A DNA stretch of 64,000 nucleotides. It comes from Hydrogenophaga pseudoflava (GTDB taxonomy: Bacteria; Pseudomonadota; Gammaproteobacteria; Burkholderiales; Burkholderiaceae_C). The position numbers were made by a program, and so were the translations under genes. The stretch's first letter is position 1; every line of letters begins with the position of its first letter. Where the stretch lies: the NCBI RefSeq assembly GCF_031020795.1, contig NZ_JAVHJP010000006.1, positions 248,001 to 312,000 of the forward strand, read 5' to 3'. Below the pieces are notes generated by a model. The model ran no database searches. It worked only from the letters and a program-made list of their open reading frames with translations, and was not told the origin of the DNA. Shown in pieces: positions 53,852-63,107 of this stretch.

Positions 53852-54811
53852 TCAGTCGAAGTTCTGTTCGTTGAGCTCGCGCCGGGTGGGCAGGCCTTCC
53901 ATGTCGCCGATCACCTGCAGCGCGCGCGAGGCGATCCAGTTGGCGCGGCGCAGGGCCTGGTGCCATGAAAGCCCTTCAAGCCGGGCGCTGACGATGCCCA
54001 CCGCAAAGGCGTCGCCCGCGCCCACGGTGTCCACCACCACGGGCACCGGCACGCCGGGCACAGTGCCCTGCCCGCCTTCGGCCGTGCGGAAGTAGGCGCC
54101 CTGGGCCCCCAGCTTCACCACCACGGCTTTGGCGCCCCGGTCGAGGTACCAGGCGGCGATGTCGGCGGGCGTACGCTGGCCCGTCAGCAGCCGGCCTTCC
54201 TCGATGCCGGGCAGCATCCAGTCGGCGTGGCGGGCCAGTTCGTTCAGGGTGTCGCGCATGGTGGCGGTGTCGGGCCACAGGCGGGGGCGCAGGTTGGGGT
54301 CGAACGAGACGCTGCGGCCCGCCGCGCGCAGGCTCTGCATGGCGTGCGCCACCACCTCGTGGGCTGCGGGCGACAGCGCGGGCGTGATGCCGGTGGCGTG
54401 CACGTGGCGGGCGCGCAGTGCATAGGACGGCGGCAGGTTGGCCAGCCCGAGCTGGCTGGCGGCGGAGTTGCGGCGGTAATACTCGATGGCCGGGTCGCTG
54501 CCGTCCAGGCTGCGCGCCTTGAGCATGAAACCGGTGGAGCGCGTCGGGTCCACCGCCACCTGCGAGGTGTCCACGCCCTCGGCCTCAATGGCCTGGCGCA
54601 CATAGCGGCCGAACGAGTCGTCCCCCAGGCGGCTGACCCAGCCCACCTTGAAACCCAGCCGCGCCAGCCCGATGGCCACGTTGCTGTCGGCGCCGGCCAG
54701 GCGCTTGCTGAAGGTCTGCACCTGGTCCAGCGGCCCGGGCTCCTGGGCCACCAGCAACGCCATGGTCTCGCCCAGCGTCAGGACATCGAGTGGTTCGGGG
54801 GCTGTGCTCAT
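53852..54811 (-). CDS. kdgK: 2-keto-3-deoxygluconate kinase (PfkB family)
   Basis: A 319-aa sugar kinase that phosphorylates KDG to KDPG for the Entner-Doudoroff aldolase. PfkB features are GETMALLV at the start, the substrate loop KRLAGADSNVAIGLARLG and the C-terminal anion-hole signature DTVGAGDAFAVGIV. The position between the uxuB-type and lgoD genes supports KDG as substrate. The ATG overlaps the reductase gene stop by 4 bases. Confidence 0.85.
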   Translation of the reverse strand: MSTAPEPLDVLTLGETMALLVAQEPGPLDQVQTFSKRLAGADSNVAIGLARLGFKVGWVSRLGDDSFGRYVRQAIEAEGVDTSQVAVDPTRSTGFMLKARSLDGSDPAIEYYRRNSAASQLGLANLPPSYALRARHVHATGITPALSPAAHEVVAHAMQSLRAAGRSVSFDPNLRPRLWPDTATMRDTLNELARHADWMLPGIEEGRLLTGQRTPADIAAWYLDRGAKAVVVKLGAQGAYFRTAEGGQGTVPGVPVPVVVDTVGAGDAFAVGIVSARLEGLSWHQALRRANWIASRALQVIGDMEGLPTRRELNEQNFD

Positions 54812-56316
54812 GCGGCCAGCTCCCCGCGGTTCACGGCGTCCAGCGTGGCCTGCACGCCGCGCGCCTGCAACGATTGCAAGGGGCCGAGCAGCGCCGCGGC
54901 CAGCACCGCGTTGCCCGCGAGGTCGCCGAACACCGGTGCGTAGGACAGCATGGCCTGCACGGCCTCTGCGCTGGCACCCTGCCCCAGCGAGCGCTGGTAC
55001 AGCGCCGTCAGGTCGGCGGCATGGGGGTCGTCGACGGCATAGGCCTGGCCCCGCTCGTCCACGCCGCGCAGGTAGTGCATCCAGGCCGCCACGCCCAGGG
55101 CCATGCGGGGCACGGGCAGGCCGGCGGCCAGCCTGTCGCGCACCGTGCCCAGCAGGCGCTGCGGCAGCTTCTGAGAGCCGTCCATGGCGATCTGGTGGGT
55201 GCGGTGCGCCAGCGCCGGGTTGGCGTAACGGGCCAGCAGGTTGGTGCGGTAGGCGGGCAGGTCCAGCCCCGGCAGCGCCGCCAGGGTGGGCTCGATCTCG
55301 TCGCGCATCAGCGCTTCGATGTGCCCGCGCAAGGCCGGCTGCGCGATGGCCTGGTCCACCGTCTGCCAGCCGGCCATGGCGCCCAGGTAGGCCAGGCTGG
55401 AGTGCGTGCCGTTGACCATGCGCAGCTTGAGCCGCTCGTAGGGTTCGGCGTCCGCCACGAAGCGCGCGCCGCCCAGCGTCCAGTCGGGCCGGTCGGCGGC
55501 GAATTCGTCTTCCACCGCCCAGTCGAAAAAGGGCTCGCCCAGCACCGGCCAGCGGTCTTCGGCGCCCAGCGCCTGCGACACGGCGGCGCGGTCGGCGTCG
55601 GTGGTGCGGGGCACGATGCGGTCCACCATGGAGCTGGGAAAGCGGCAGCCGTCGGCGATGCGCCGCGCCAGCGCCGGGTCCACCGCTTCGGCGAAGCGCA
55701 GCACGGCGCCGCGCAGCACGCGGCCGTTGGCGGGCAGGTTGTCCAGCGACATCAGCGTGAGCGGGCTGCGGCCTTCTGCGAAGCGCCGCCGCAGACCGGA
55801 CACCAGCATGCCGATGGCCGAGCGCGGCGCTTCGGGGTGGGCCAGGTCGTGCACGATGTCCGGGTGGTCCAGCCGCAGGGCGCCGGTGGCCGGGTCGTGG
55901 CAATAACCCTTCTCCGTCACGGTCAGGCTCACGATGCGGGTGTCGGTGGCGGCGATGGCGTCCAGCACCGCTTGCGGGTTCTCGGGCGCCACCAGCAGCC
56001 TGCGCACCGCGCCGATCACCTGCAGGCGCTGGCGCGGCCGGCCTTGCGCATCGGCATCGCGGATCGCCAGGGTGTACAGGCCGTCCTGAGCTTGCAGCGC
56101 ATCGCGCGTGTCGGGCTGGCGCAGCGAGACGCCGACGATGCCCCAGCGCGGATCGCCCGCGGCGATGGCCGCTTCGGTGGCGGCGGCGAGGTGGGCGCGC
56201 ATGAAGGCACCGATGCCCAGGTGCACGATGCCCAGCTGCAGGCGCTGGCGGTCGTAGGGCGGGCGGGCCGCGTCGGCGGACAAGATGTCCAGATACAGGG
56301 GGTGCAGTCGGTGCAT
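54808..56316 (-). CDS. Mannitol-dehydrogenase-family hexuronate reductase (UxuB/UxaB-like)
   Basis: A 502-aa NAD-dependent long-chain polyol dehydrogenase. The N-terminal Rossmann region has LGIVHLGIGAFMRAH, the middle has TVTEKGYCHDPATG and the C-terminal catalytic domain has RMVNGTHSSLAYLG. Overall it looks like D-fructuronate reductase/mannitol dehydrogenase. In this operon, with altronate dehydratase, it would most logically reduce tagaturonate to altronate; mannonate or mannitol remains possible. Confidence 0.82.
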   Translation of the reverse strand: MHRLHPLYLDILSADAARPPYDRQRLQLGIVHLGIGAFMRAHLAAATEAAIAAGDPRWGIVGVSLRQPDTRDALQAQDGLYTLAIRDADAQGRPRQRLQVIGAVRRLLVAPENPQAVLDAIAATDTRIVSLTVTEKGYCHDPATGALRLDHPDIVHDLAHPEAPRSAIGMLVSGLRRRFAEGRSPLTLMSLDNLPANGRVLRGAVLRFAEAVDPALARRIADGCRFPSSMVDRIVPRTTDADRAAVSQALGAEDRWPVLGEPFFDWAVEDEFAADRPDWTLGGARFVADAEPYERLKLRMVNGTHSSLAYLGAMAGWQTVDQAIAQPALRGHIEALMRDEIEPTLAALPGLDLPAYRTNLLARYANPALAHRTHQIAMDGSQKLPQRLLGTVRDRLAAGLPVPRMALGVAAWMHYLRGVDERGQAYAVDDPHAADLTALYQRSLGQGASAEAVQAMLSYAPVFGDLAGNAVLAAALLGPLQSLQARGVQATLDAVNRGELAA

Positions 56317-56338
56317 GGTGGGTCAGGGGTGGGTCTGC

Positions 56339-57862
56339 TCACATGACGGCGCCGAGCGCCCAGGGCACGAACTCGTTCTGGCCGTAGCCGTGTTGTTCGC
56401 TCTTGGTCTTGCGGCCCGAGGCGGCGGCCAGCATCTCCTGGAAGATGCGTTCGCCCAGTTGCTCCACGCTCTCGCTGCCGTCGATGACGGTGCCGCAGTT
56501 GATGTCCATGTCCTCCTCCTGCCGGGCCCACAGCGCGCTGTTGGTGGCCAGCTTGAGCGAGGGCGACGGCGCGCAGCCGTAGGCCGAGCCGCGCCCGGTG
56601 GTGAAGCAGATCAGGTTGGCGCCGCCCGCCACCTGGCCGGTGGCCGACACCGGGTCGTAGCCCGGTGTGTCCATGTAGACAAAACCTTTGGCGGTGATGG
56701 GCTGGGCGTATTCGTAGACGTCCACCAGCGGCGTGGTGCCGCCCTTGGCGATGGCGCCCAGCGACTTCTCCAGGATGGTGGTCAGGCCGCCGGCCTTGTT
56801 GCCGGCCGAGGGGTTGTTGTCCATCTCGGCGTGGTGGCGGGCGCAGTAGTCGGTCCACCAGCGCAGGCGGGCTTCGAGCTTGTCGGCCACGGCCTGCGAC
56901 ACGGCGCGCTGCAGCAGCAGGTGTTCGCCGCCGTAGATTTCGGGCGTTTCGGACAGCACGGCCGTGCCGCCGTGGCGCACCACCAGGTCCACCGCCGCGC
57001 CCAGCGCCGGGTTGGCGCTGATGCCGGAATAGCCGTCGGAGCCGCCGCACTGCAGGCCCACCACCAGGTGGCTGGCGGGCACGGGCTGGCGCCGCACCGC
57101 GTTGGCCTCGGGCAGCAGGGCCCGCACCGCCTCGATGCCGCGCGCCACGCTTTTGGCGGTGCCGCCGGTGTCCTGGATGCCGAAGGTCACCAGCTTCGCG
57201 CCCTCGCGCAGGCCTTCCTGCTCCAGCAGGCCCTGGATCTGGTTGGTCTCGCAGCCCAGGCCCACCACGACGACAGCCGCGAAGTTGGCGTGCCGCGCGT
57301 AGCCCGCCAGCGTGCGGCGCAGCACCTGCAGCCCCTCGCCTTCGCTGTCGGTGGCGCAGCCCGCGCCATGGGTCAGCGCCACCACGCCGTCCACGTTCGG
57401 AAAGGCGGCCAGCGCCCCGGGGTGGATGTCGCGGCGGAAGTGGTCGGCGATGGCGCGCGCCACGGTGGCCGAACAGTTCACGCTGGTCAGCACGCCAACG
57501 TAGTTGCGCGTGGCCACGCGGCCATCGCTGCGCACGATGCCCTCGAACGTGGCCGGCGTGTCCACATAGGCCACGGGCCGCACGTCGCCACCCACGGCGT
57601 GGCCGCGGTCGAAGCGACTGAAGGCCAGGTTGTGGGTGTGCACGTGCTGCCCGGGCGCGATGGCCTGGGTGGCGGTGCCGATGATCTGGTTGTAGCGGCG
57701 CACCGGCTCGCCCGCCGCGATGGCGCGCACGGCGATCTTGTGGCCCGGCGGCACCAGGCCCGACACGGTGATGCCTTCGGTGTCGATGCGCGTGCCGCCC
57801 AGCAGTTGCTGGCGGGCGATGACGACGTCGTCGTGGGGGTGGATGCGGATGACGGGGTTCAT
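56339..57862 (-). CDS. uxaA: Altronate dehydratase
   Basis: UxaA dehydrates D-altronate to 2-keto-3-deoxygluconate. The 507-aa protein has an N-terminal SAF domain (VIRIHPHDDVVIARQQLLGGT) fused to the catalytic part with GIVRSDGRVATRNYVGV, THGAGCATDSEGEGL, VVGLGCETNQIQGL, LQCGGSDGYSGISANP and the C-terminal GRGSAYGCAPSPS and DMDINCGTVIDG. Conserved Cys residues for the iron site are present. It follows the GntR gene by 13 bases. Confidence 0.93.
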   Translation of the reverse strand: MNPVIRIHPHDDVVIARQQLLGGTRIDTEGITVSGLVPPGHKIAVRAIAAGEPVRRYNQIIGTATQAIAPGQHVHTHNLAFSRFDRGHAVGGDVRPVAYVDTPATFEGIVRSDGRVATRNYVGVLTSVNCSATVARAIADHFRRDIHPGALAAFPNVDGVVALTHGAGCATDSEGEGLQVLRRTLAGYARHANFAAVVVVGLGCETNQIQGLLEQEGLREGAKLVTFGIQDTGGTAKSVARGIEAVRALLPEANAVRRQPVPASHLVVGLQCGGSDGYSGISANPALGAAVDLVVRHGGTAVLSETPEIYGGEHLLLQRAVSQAVADKLEARLRWWTDYCARHHAEMDNNPSAGNKAGGLTTILEKSLGAIAKGGTTPLVDVYEYAQPITAKGFVYMDTPGYDPVSATGQVAGGANLICFTTGRGSAYGCAPSPSLKLATNSALWARQEEDMDINCGTVIDGSESVEQLGERIFQEMLAAASGRKTKSEQHGYGQNEFVPWALGAVM

Positions 57863-57875
57863 GGGAACGGCCCCT

Positions 57876-58583
57876 TCAGGGCGTGTCGGTGGGTTCGCCG
57901 GTCAGCCAGCCGGCCGAGAAGCGCTCGTGCGAATGCTCCAGGTGGCTGCTCATGGCCTGGAGGGCGGCCTGCGGGTCGCGCCGCTCGATGGCATCGACCA
58001 CCGCCCGGTGTTCGGCCACCGCCTGCTGCCAGGTGGCCTCGCGTTCAAAGTGGCTGCCCAGGCGCGCAAACAGCGGGCCGTTGCGCTCGTCGAACAGCTG
58101 GGTGACGATGGCCAGCAGCGGGCTGTTGTCGCTGGCCTGGGCGATGCGCAGATGGAAATGCCGGTCGCCGCGGATGGGGGGCGTGCGCGCGGCGATGTCG
58201 CTCTCCATCTCGCGCAAGGTGTCCCGCAGGTCGGGCACCAGGGTCGCGTCGTCGGTGTGCGCGGCCACGGCGGCGAGTTCACCTTCGATCAGCTGGCGCG
58301 CGCGGATGATTTCCAGCGGACCGTGGGCGTTGTCGAGCAGCTGCACCGGTTCGCGGCCGACGACCACGATGCCCGAACCGCCGCGCACCTCGATCAGGCC
58401 CTGCACCTCCAGCGCGATCAGCGCCTCCCGCACGGACGGCCGCGACACCCCCAGCTGGACCGCCAGGTCGCGCTCGGCTGGCAGGCGCGAGCCGATGGCG
58501 AACTCGCCGCTCTGGATGAGCAGGCGCAACTGGTCGGCAATCTGCCGGTAAAGACGGCGCGTTTCGACAGGCTGGATGGGCAT
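57876..58583 (-). CDS. GntR-family regulator (UxuR/FadR subgroup)
   Basis: A 235-aa repressor-type protein with winged helix at residues 8-75 (RLPAERDLAVQLGVSRPSVREALIALEVQGLIEVRGGSG) and FCD domain (IIRARQLIEGELAAVAA; DRHFHLRIAQASDN; EHRAVVDAIERRD). It is the first gene of the hexuronate operon. Its start, ATG 58583, lies 8 bases from a 37-bp perfect palindrome of the UxuR/PdhR type, so autorepression is likely. Confidence 0.88.
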   Translation of the reverse strand: MPIQPVETRRLYRQIADQLRLLIQSGEFAIGSRLPAERDLAVQLGVSRPSVREALIALEVQGLIEVRGGSGIVVVGREPVQLLDNAHGPLEIIRARQLIEGELAAVAAHTDDATLVPDLRDTLREMESDIAARTPPIRGDRHFHLRIAQASDNSPLLAIVTQLFDERNGPLFARLGSHFEREATWQQAVAEHRAVVDAIERRDPQAALQAMSSHLEHSHERFSAGWLTGEPTDTP

Positions 58584-58591
58584 GAACGGAC

Positions 58592-58628
58592 AAATCTGGT
58601 AAATTGGTCTGACCAATTTACCAGATTT
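58592..58628. promoter_or_regulatory. 37-bp perfect palindrome, GntR operator
   Basis: AAATCTGGTAAATTGGT and its exact reverse complement flank the spacer CTG: 17-bp arms without mismatch. The core AATTGGT-N3-ACCAATT matches UxuR/ExuR/PdhR-type operators. It lies between the regulator gene and the convergent end of the IclR gene, in the only place for the operon promoter. Confidence 0.82.
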
Positions 58629-58713
58629 CAAGTCCACCCCGCATCGCCAAGGGCCTTTTCACATGACATTGCTTGCACCGCGCCGGCCTTGCCGACGGCA
58701 CCCCGCAGGGTGT

Positions 58714-59544
58714 TCAGGGGGTGCTCATGCCCTGGGTGAGCGACAGGGCGGCCGCGGCTTCGCGCAGGTACTCGCGCACCTGCGCCATGTCGGGTCCGAC
58801 GTGGCGGTCGATGCGGCGGATGTAGGGACAGGTCAGCGTCGCCAGCGCCGTGTTGTCGGGGCCGAGGATGGGGAAAGAAATGTCCACCACGCCCAGGGTC
58901 TGCGCACTCTCACGCTCCAGGTAGCCCGTGGCGCGGATGCCGGCCAGCGTGGCCTGCAGCTGCTCCAGGGTGATCGGCACCTCGCCATCGAGCGGGGTGT
59001 GCTCGGCCAGCATGCGGTTGAAGCGGCCTTCGTCGGCATACGCCAGCAGCAGGTGGCCCGAGGCCGTGTCCAGCAGGCCCACGCGCGCGCCGCGCTGCAC
59101 CGCAAAGCTCCAGCCGCTGGGGCTGTTGACCTGCGCACTGATCAGCACGTTGCCCCGGTCGTACACCCCCATGTGGCACGACTGTTCGGCCTTGCGGGTG
59201 AACTCGTCCATGATGGGCAGCGCCTGGTTGATCAGGCGGCTGAGCGGCGGGTGCATGTGGGCCAGCGCGAACAGCTTGAGACTGAGCGCATAGCGGTCGC
59301 CCGAGGGCGTTCGCATCACGTACTGCCGCGCCACCAGGCGCTCGAGCATGCGGTAGATCTCGCTCGCGCTGCGGTCCATCTCCTTGACGATTTCCGCCCG
59401 CGTCAGCCCGAGGGGCTGGGTCGCCAGCAACTCCAGGATGTCCAGTCCCTTGTCCAGCGCCGGCGCCCGGTAACGGTCGTCGCTGTCGGGGCTGGCATCG
59501 GCCTTGGGGCGGCGTCCACGGGGCTTGGGTGTGCTGGCTTGCAT
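58714..59544 (-). CDS. IclR-family transcriptional regulator
   Basis: A 276-aa regulator with a basic N-terminal tail, winged helix (LDKGLDILELLATQPLGLTRAEIVKEM) and effector domain (SCHMGVYDRGNVLISAQVNSP; GVVDISFPILGPDNTALATL). It diverges from the SDR/ABC-transporter set at 59701 and probably controls it; IclR effectors are often sugar acids or their ketoderivatives. Confidence 0.88.
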   Translation of the reverse strand: MQASTPKPRGRRPKADASPDSDDRYRAPALDKGLDILELLATQPLGLTRAEIVKEMDRSASEIYRMLERLVARQYVMRTPSGDRYALSLKLFALAHMHPPLSRLINQALPIMDEFTRKAEQSCHMGVYDRGNVLISAQVNSPSGWSFAVQRGARVGLLDTASGHLLLAYADEGRFNRMLAEHTPLDGEVPITLEQLQATLAGIRATGYLERESAQTLGVVDISFPILGPDNTALATLTCPYIRRIDRHVGPDMAQVREYLREAAAALSLTQGMSTP

Positions 59545-59700
59545 GCGGCTCTCTTCTCAGGGTGGCGGGTGTCGTGCTGCTTTGTACCGCAGAGCACGAC
59601 TAGGGAAAGTACCGAGCGTGGCGCGGCGGTGTCGTGCCTATGATTTATTCATACATGGATATTATGTTCATCTGTGAATTCAACAAACAAGGCTTACCCC
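59545..59700. promoter_or_regulatory. AT-rich control region between iclR and the SDR operon
   Basis: This 156-base gap is strikingly AT-rich after 59636. It holds TATTAT (59659-59664), a plausible -10 for the rightward operon, and weak dyads around ATGGATATTATGTTCAT that could bind IclR. I see no coding potential. Confidence 0.4.
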
Positions 59701-60459
59701 ATGCATGAAGGTCGACTCAAAGACAAGACGGTGCTCATCACCGCGGCGGCGCAAGGCATCGGCCGCGCCAGTGCGCTGGCCTGCGCCGCCGAAGGAGCGC
59801 GGGTGATCGCCACCGACATCAACGCGCCCCTGCTGGAACAGCTGGCCGCCGAACGCGCCGGCATCGAGGTGGTGACGCTGGACGTGCGCGACGGCGACGC
59901 GGTGCAGGCGCTGGCGCAGCGCACGCCGGCGCTGGACGTGCTTTTCAACTGCGCGGGCATGGTGGCCAACGGCAGCCTGCTGGACTGCTCCGAGGCCGAC
60001 TGGGACCTGAGCTTCGACCTGAACGTCAAGAGCATGTTTCGCATGACGCGGGCCTTCCTGCCCGGCATGCTGGCGCACGCCGGCGCGCAGGGCAGCGTCT
60101 CGGTGATCAACATGGCGTCCATGGCGTCGAGCATCAAGGGCTTTGTCAACCGCTGCGCCTACGGGGCCACCAAGGCCGCCGTGATCGGTCTGACCAAGTC
60201 GCTCGCGGCCGACTACGTGAAGCAGGGCCTGCGCGCCAACGCCCTGTGCCCGGGCACGGTGGACACCCCTTCCCTGCGCGGTCGCATCGCCTCCGCGGCC
60301 GACCCGGTGCAGGCCGAGAAGGACTTCATCGCCCGCCAGCCCATGGGCCGCCTGGCCACGGTGGACGACATCACGCCGATGGTGGTCTACCTGGCCAGCG
60401 ACGAATCGCGCTTCGTGACCGGTCAGGCACTGCTGGTCGACGGCGGCGTGACCATCTGA
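59701..60459 (+). CDS. SDR oxidoreductase, 2-keto-3-deoxy-L-fuconate dehydrogenase-like
   Basis: A 252-aa short-chain dehydrogenase: cofactor motif [17 protein letters not shown], catalytic Ser and YxxxK ([11 protein letters not shown] and YGATKAA), and [14 protein letters not shown]. [22 protein letters not shown] and [10 protein letters not shown] are shared with the DHRS6/2-keto-3-deoxy-L-fuconate dehydrogenase group. The ATG at 59701 has AAGG 9 bases upstream; an in-frame GTG lies at 59674. With the sugar transporter downstream it suggests non-phosphorylative use of L-fucose or a related sugar; the substrate is not proven. Confidence 0.78.
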   Translation: MHEGRLKDKTVLITAAAQGIGRASALACAAEGARVIATDINAPLLEQLAAERAGIEVVTLDVRDGDAVQALAQRTPALDVLFNCAGMVANGSLLDCSEADWDLSFDLNVKSMFRMTRAFLPGMLAHAGAQGSVSVINMASMASSIKGFVNRCAYGATKAAVIGLTKSLAADYVKQGLRANALCPGTVDTPSLRGRIASAADPVQAEKDFIARQPMGRLATVDDITPMVVYLASDESRFVTGQALLVDGGVTI

Positions 60460-60461
60460 CG

Positions 60462-61985
60462 ATGGACCCCACGCGCACACCAGGTGAATCCGTGGCGCCC
60501 CTGATCTCGGTCGAGAACCTCAGCAAGTCCTTCCCCGGCGTGAAAGCGCTGGACCGGGTGCGGTTCGACCTGCGCCCCGGCGAGGTCCACGCGCTGATGG
60601 GCGAGAACGGCGCGGGCAAGTCCACGCTGATGAAGATACTCGCCGGCGTCTACCGCAAGGACAGCGGCGAGGTGCTGCTCGACGGCGAGCCGGTGGACAT
60701 CGAGAGCCCGGCGCACGCGCAGTCGCTGGCCATCGGCATCATCCACCAGGAGCTGCACCTGATGGGGCACCTCACCGCCGCCCAGAACATCTTCCTGGGC
60801 CGCGAGCCGCGCAAGCTGGGCGGCCTGCTGCTGGACGACGAGCAGCTCAACCGCGATGCGCAGGGGCTGTTCGACCGCATGAACCTGGCGCTGTCCCCCA
60901 CCACCGTGGTGGGCCAGCTGACCGTGGCGCGCCAGCAGATGGTGGAGATCGCCAAGGCGCTGTCGCACAAGTCGCGCGTGCTCATCATGGACGAGCCCAC
61001 CGCCGCGCTGAACAATGCCGAGATCGAGGAGCTGTTCCGCATCATCCGGCAGCTGCGCAGCGAGGGCGTGGGCATCGTCTACATCTCGCACAAGATGGAC
61101 GAGATCCAACGCATCGCCGACCGCATCACCGTGATGCGCGACGGCACCTACATCGCCACCGTGCCGGCCACCACCCCCATGGCGGAAGTGATCGCCATGA
61201 TGGTCGGGCGCACGCTCGACCAGGCCGAAAAGCACATTCCGGACACATCCTCCGGCGAGGTGCTGCTGGACGTGCGCGGCCTCAACCGGGGGCGCGCCAT
61301 CCGCGACGTGAGCTTCACCGTGCGGCGCGGCGAAATCCTGGGTTTTGCGGGCCTGATGGGCGCCGGCCGCACCGAGGTGGCGCGCGCGGTCTTCGGCGCC
61401 GATGCGATCGACTCGGGCGAGGTGCGGGTGCGCGGCGAACCCATCCGCCTGCGTTCGCCGCAGGACGCGGTGCGCGCGGGCATCGGCTACCTCTCGGAAG
61501 ACCGCAAGCACTTCGGCCTGGCCACGGGCATGGACGTGGAATCCAACATCACGTTGCCCAGCCTGCGGCGCTGGCTCAAGTGGGGTGTGTTCCTCAACCA
61601 GCCCGCCATCCACGCCATCGGTCAGCAGATGGTGGCGAAGCTGCGCATCAAGACCCCCTCGCTCACGCAGACGGCGCGCCTGCTCTCGGGCGGCAACCAG
61701 CAGAAGGTGGTGATCGCCAAATGGCTGGTGCAGGACTGCGAGGTGCTGATCTTCGACGAGCCCACGCGCGGCATCGACGTGGGCGCCAAGAGCGAGATCT
61801 ACAAGCTGCTCAACGAGCTGGCCGCGCAGGGGCGCGCCATCGTCGTCATCTCCAGCGAGCTGCCCGAGGTGCTGCTGCTGAGTCACCGCATCGTGGTGAT
61901 GTGCGAGGGCCGCATCACCGGCGAGGTGCCGGGCGATGCCGCCACACAGGAAAGCCTGATGGCCCTGGCCACCCGGCGCGATTGA
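60462..61985 (+). CDS. Sugar ABC transporter ATPase (RbsA-like)
   Basis: A 507-aa double ABC ATPase of the ribose/xylose type. Domain 1 has [14 protein letters not shown], the signature [15 protein letters not shown] and [10 protein letters not shown]. Domain 2 has the altered Walker [15 protein letters not shown] and the signature [15 protein letters not shown]. It starts 2 bases after the SDR stop, so the two are cotranscribed, and is followed by permease and binding protein genes. Confidence 0.93.
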   Translation: MDPTRTPGESVAPLISVENLSKSFPGVKALDRVRFDLRPGEVHALMGENGAGKSTLMKILAGVYRKDSGEVLLDGEPVDIESPAHAQSLAIGIIHQELHLMGHLTAAQNIFLGREPRKLGGLLLDDEQLNRDAQGLFDRMNLALSPTTVVGQLTVARQQMVEIAKALSHKSRVLIMDEPTAALNNAEIEELFRIIRQLRSEGVGIVYISHKMDEIQRIADRITVMRDGTYIATVPATTPMAEVIAMMVGRTLDQAEKHIPDTSSGEVLLDVRGLNRGRAIRDVSFTVRRGEILGFAGLMGAGRTEVARAVFGADAIDSGEVRVRGEPIRLRSPQDAVRAGIGYLSEDRKHFGLATGMDVESNITLPSLRRWLKWGVFLNQPAIHAIGQQMVAKLRIKTPSLTQTARLLSGGNQQKVVIAKWLVQDCEVLIFDEPTRGIDVGAKSEIYKLLNELAAQGRAIVVISSELPEVLLLSHRIVVMCEGRITGEVPGDAATQESLMALATRRD

Positions 61986-62006
61986 TCAGAGACAACAGGC
62001 TTAGCC

Positions 62007-63008
62007 ATGACCGACAACAACGCATCCCCTTCCTGGCTGGCCCGCCTCTCCGGCGGTCAGGCCAAACAGAAACTGCTGGCCTTTGCCAGCCTGATCGCGC
62101 TGATCGTGGTGTTCAGCGTGCTCAAGCCCGATGCCTTCATGACGCAGGACAACATCATCGGCATCCTGCAGTCCACCACGGTGATCGGGGTGCTGGCGAT
62201 TGCCAGCACCTTCATCATCATCACCTCGGGCATCGACCTCTCGGTGGGCGTGCTGATGACCTTCTGCGCCGTCATGGCGGGCGTGTTCATGGTGAACCTG
62301 GGCCTGCCGATGCCGTTGGGCATCGTGCTGGCCATCGGCATGGGCGCGCTCTCGGGCTGCATCTCCGGCCTGGCCATCACCAAGCTCAAGGTGCCGCCGT
62401 TCATCGCCACGCTGGGCATGATGATGCTGCTCAAGGGCCTGTCCCTGCTGATCACGCAGACCCGCCCCATCTACTTCAGCGACGTCGAGGGGTTTGACCA
62501 GATCTCGCTCGGCTCGCTGCTGGGCGACCTGATCCCGGCGCTGCCCATCCCCAACGGCGTGCTCATCATGTTCCTGGTGGCCGTGGTCGGCGCCGTGGTG
62601 CTGAACAAGACCGCCCTGGGCCGCTACACCTTTGCCCTGGGCAGCAACGAAGAAGCGGTGCGCCTGTCGGGCGTGAACGTGGACCGCTGGAAGGTGATCG
62701 TCTACACCTTCTCCGGCGGCATCTGCGGCATCGCCGGCCTGCTCATCGCCTCGCGCCTGAACTCGGCACAGCCCGCGCTGGGCCAGGGCTACGAGCTCGA
62801 CGCCATCGCCGCGGTGGTGATCGGCGGCACCTCGCTCAGCGGCGGTGTGGGCACCATCCTGGGCACCATCATCGGCGCCTTCATCATGAGCGTGCTGATC
62901 AACGGCCTGCGCATCATGTCCGTGGCGCAGGAATGGCAGATGGTGCTCACCGGTCTGATCATCATCCTGGCGGTCTACACCGACAACCTGCGCCGCAACA
63001 AGCCATGA
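62007..63008 (+). CDS. Sugar ABC transporter permease (RbsC-like)
   Basis: A 333-aa inner-membrane permease with about eight to ten helices. The IIITSGIDLSVGVLMTFCAV and AVVIGGTSLSGGVGTILGTIIGAF segments are hallmarks of the ribose-type BPD_transp_2 family. It follows the ATPase gene by 21 bases and precedes the binding protein. Confidence 0.93.
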   Translation: MTDNNASPSWLARLSGGQAKQKLLAFASLIALIVVFSVLKPDAFMTQDNIIGILQSTTVIGVLAIASTFIIITSGIDLSVGVLMTFCAVMAGVFMVNLGLPMPLGIVLAIGMGALSGCISGLAITKLKVPPFIATLGMMMLLKGLSLLITQTRPIYFSDVEGFDQISLGSLLGDLIPALPIPNGVLIMFLVAVVGAVVLNKTALGRYTFALGSNEEAVRLSGVNVDRWKVIVYTFSGGICGIAGLLIASRLNSAQPALGQGYELDAIAAVVIGGTSLSGGVGTILGTIIGAFIMSVLINGLRIMSVAQEWQMVLTGLIIILAVYTDNLRRNKP

Positions 63009-63107
63009 GGAGGCCGCACCACGCCACAAGCCTTTCACTTTGACCCGCCCTTCCCTTTCCCCTTCCGTGAATCACTTCAACACCACCCACTTCAGATGGA
63101 GACAAGC

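Noticed and set aside
60423..61886. A long minus-strand frame antisense to the sugar ABC ATPase
   Set aside because: The plus-strand gene has both ABC domains with all motifs; the antisense frame is compositional only.
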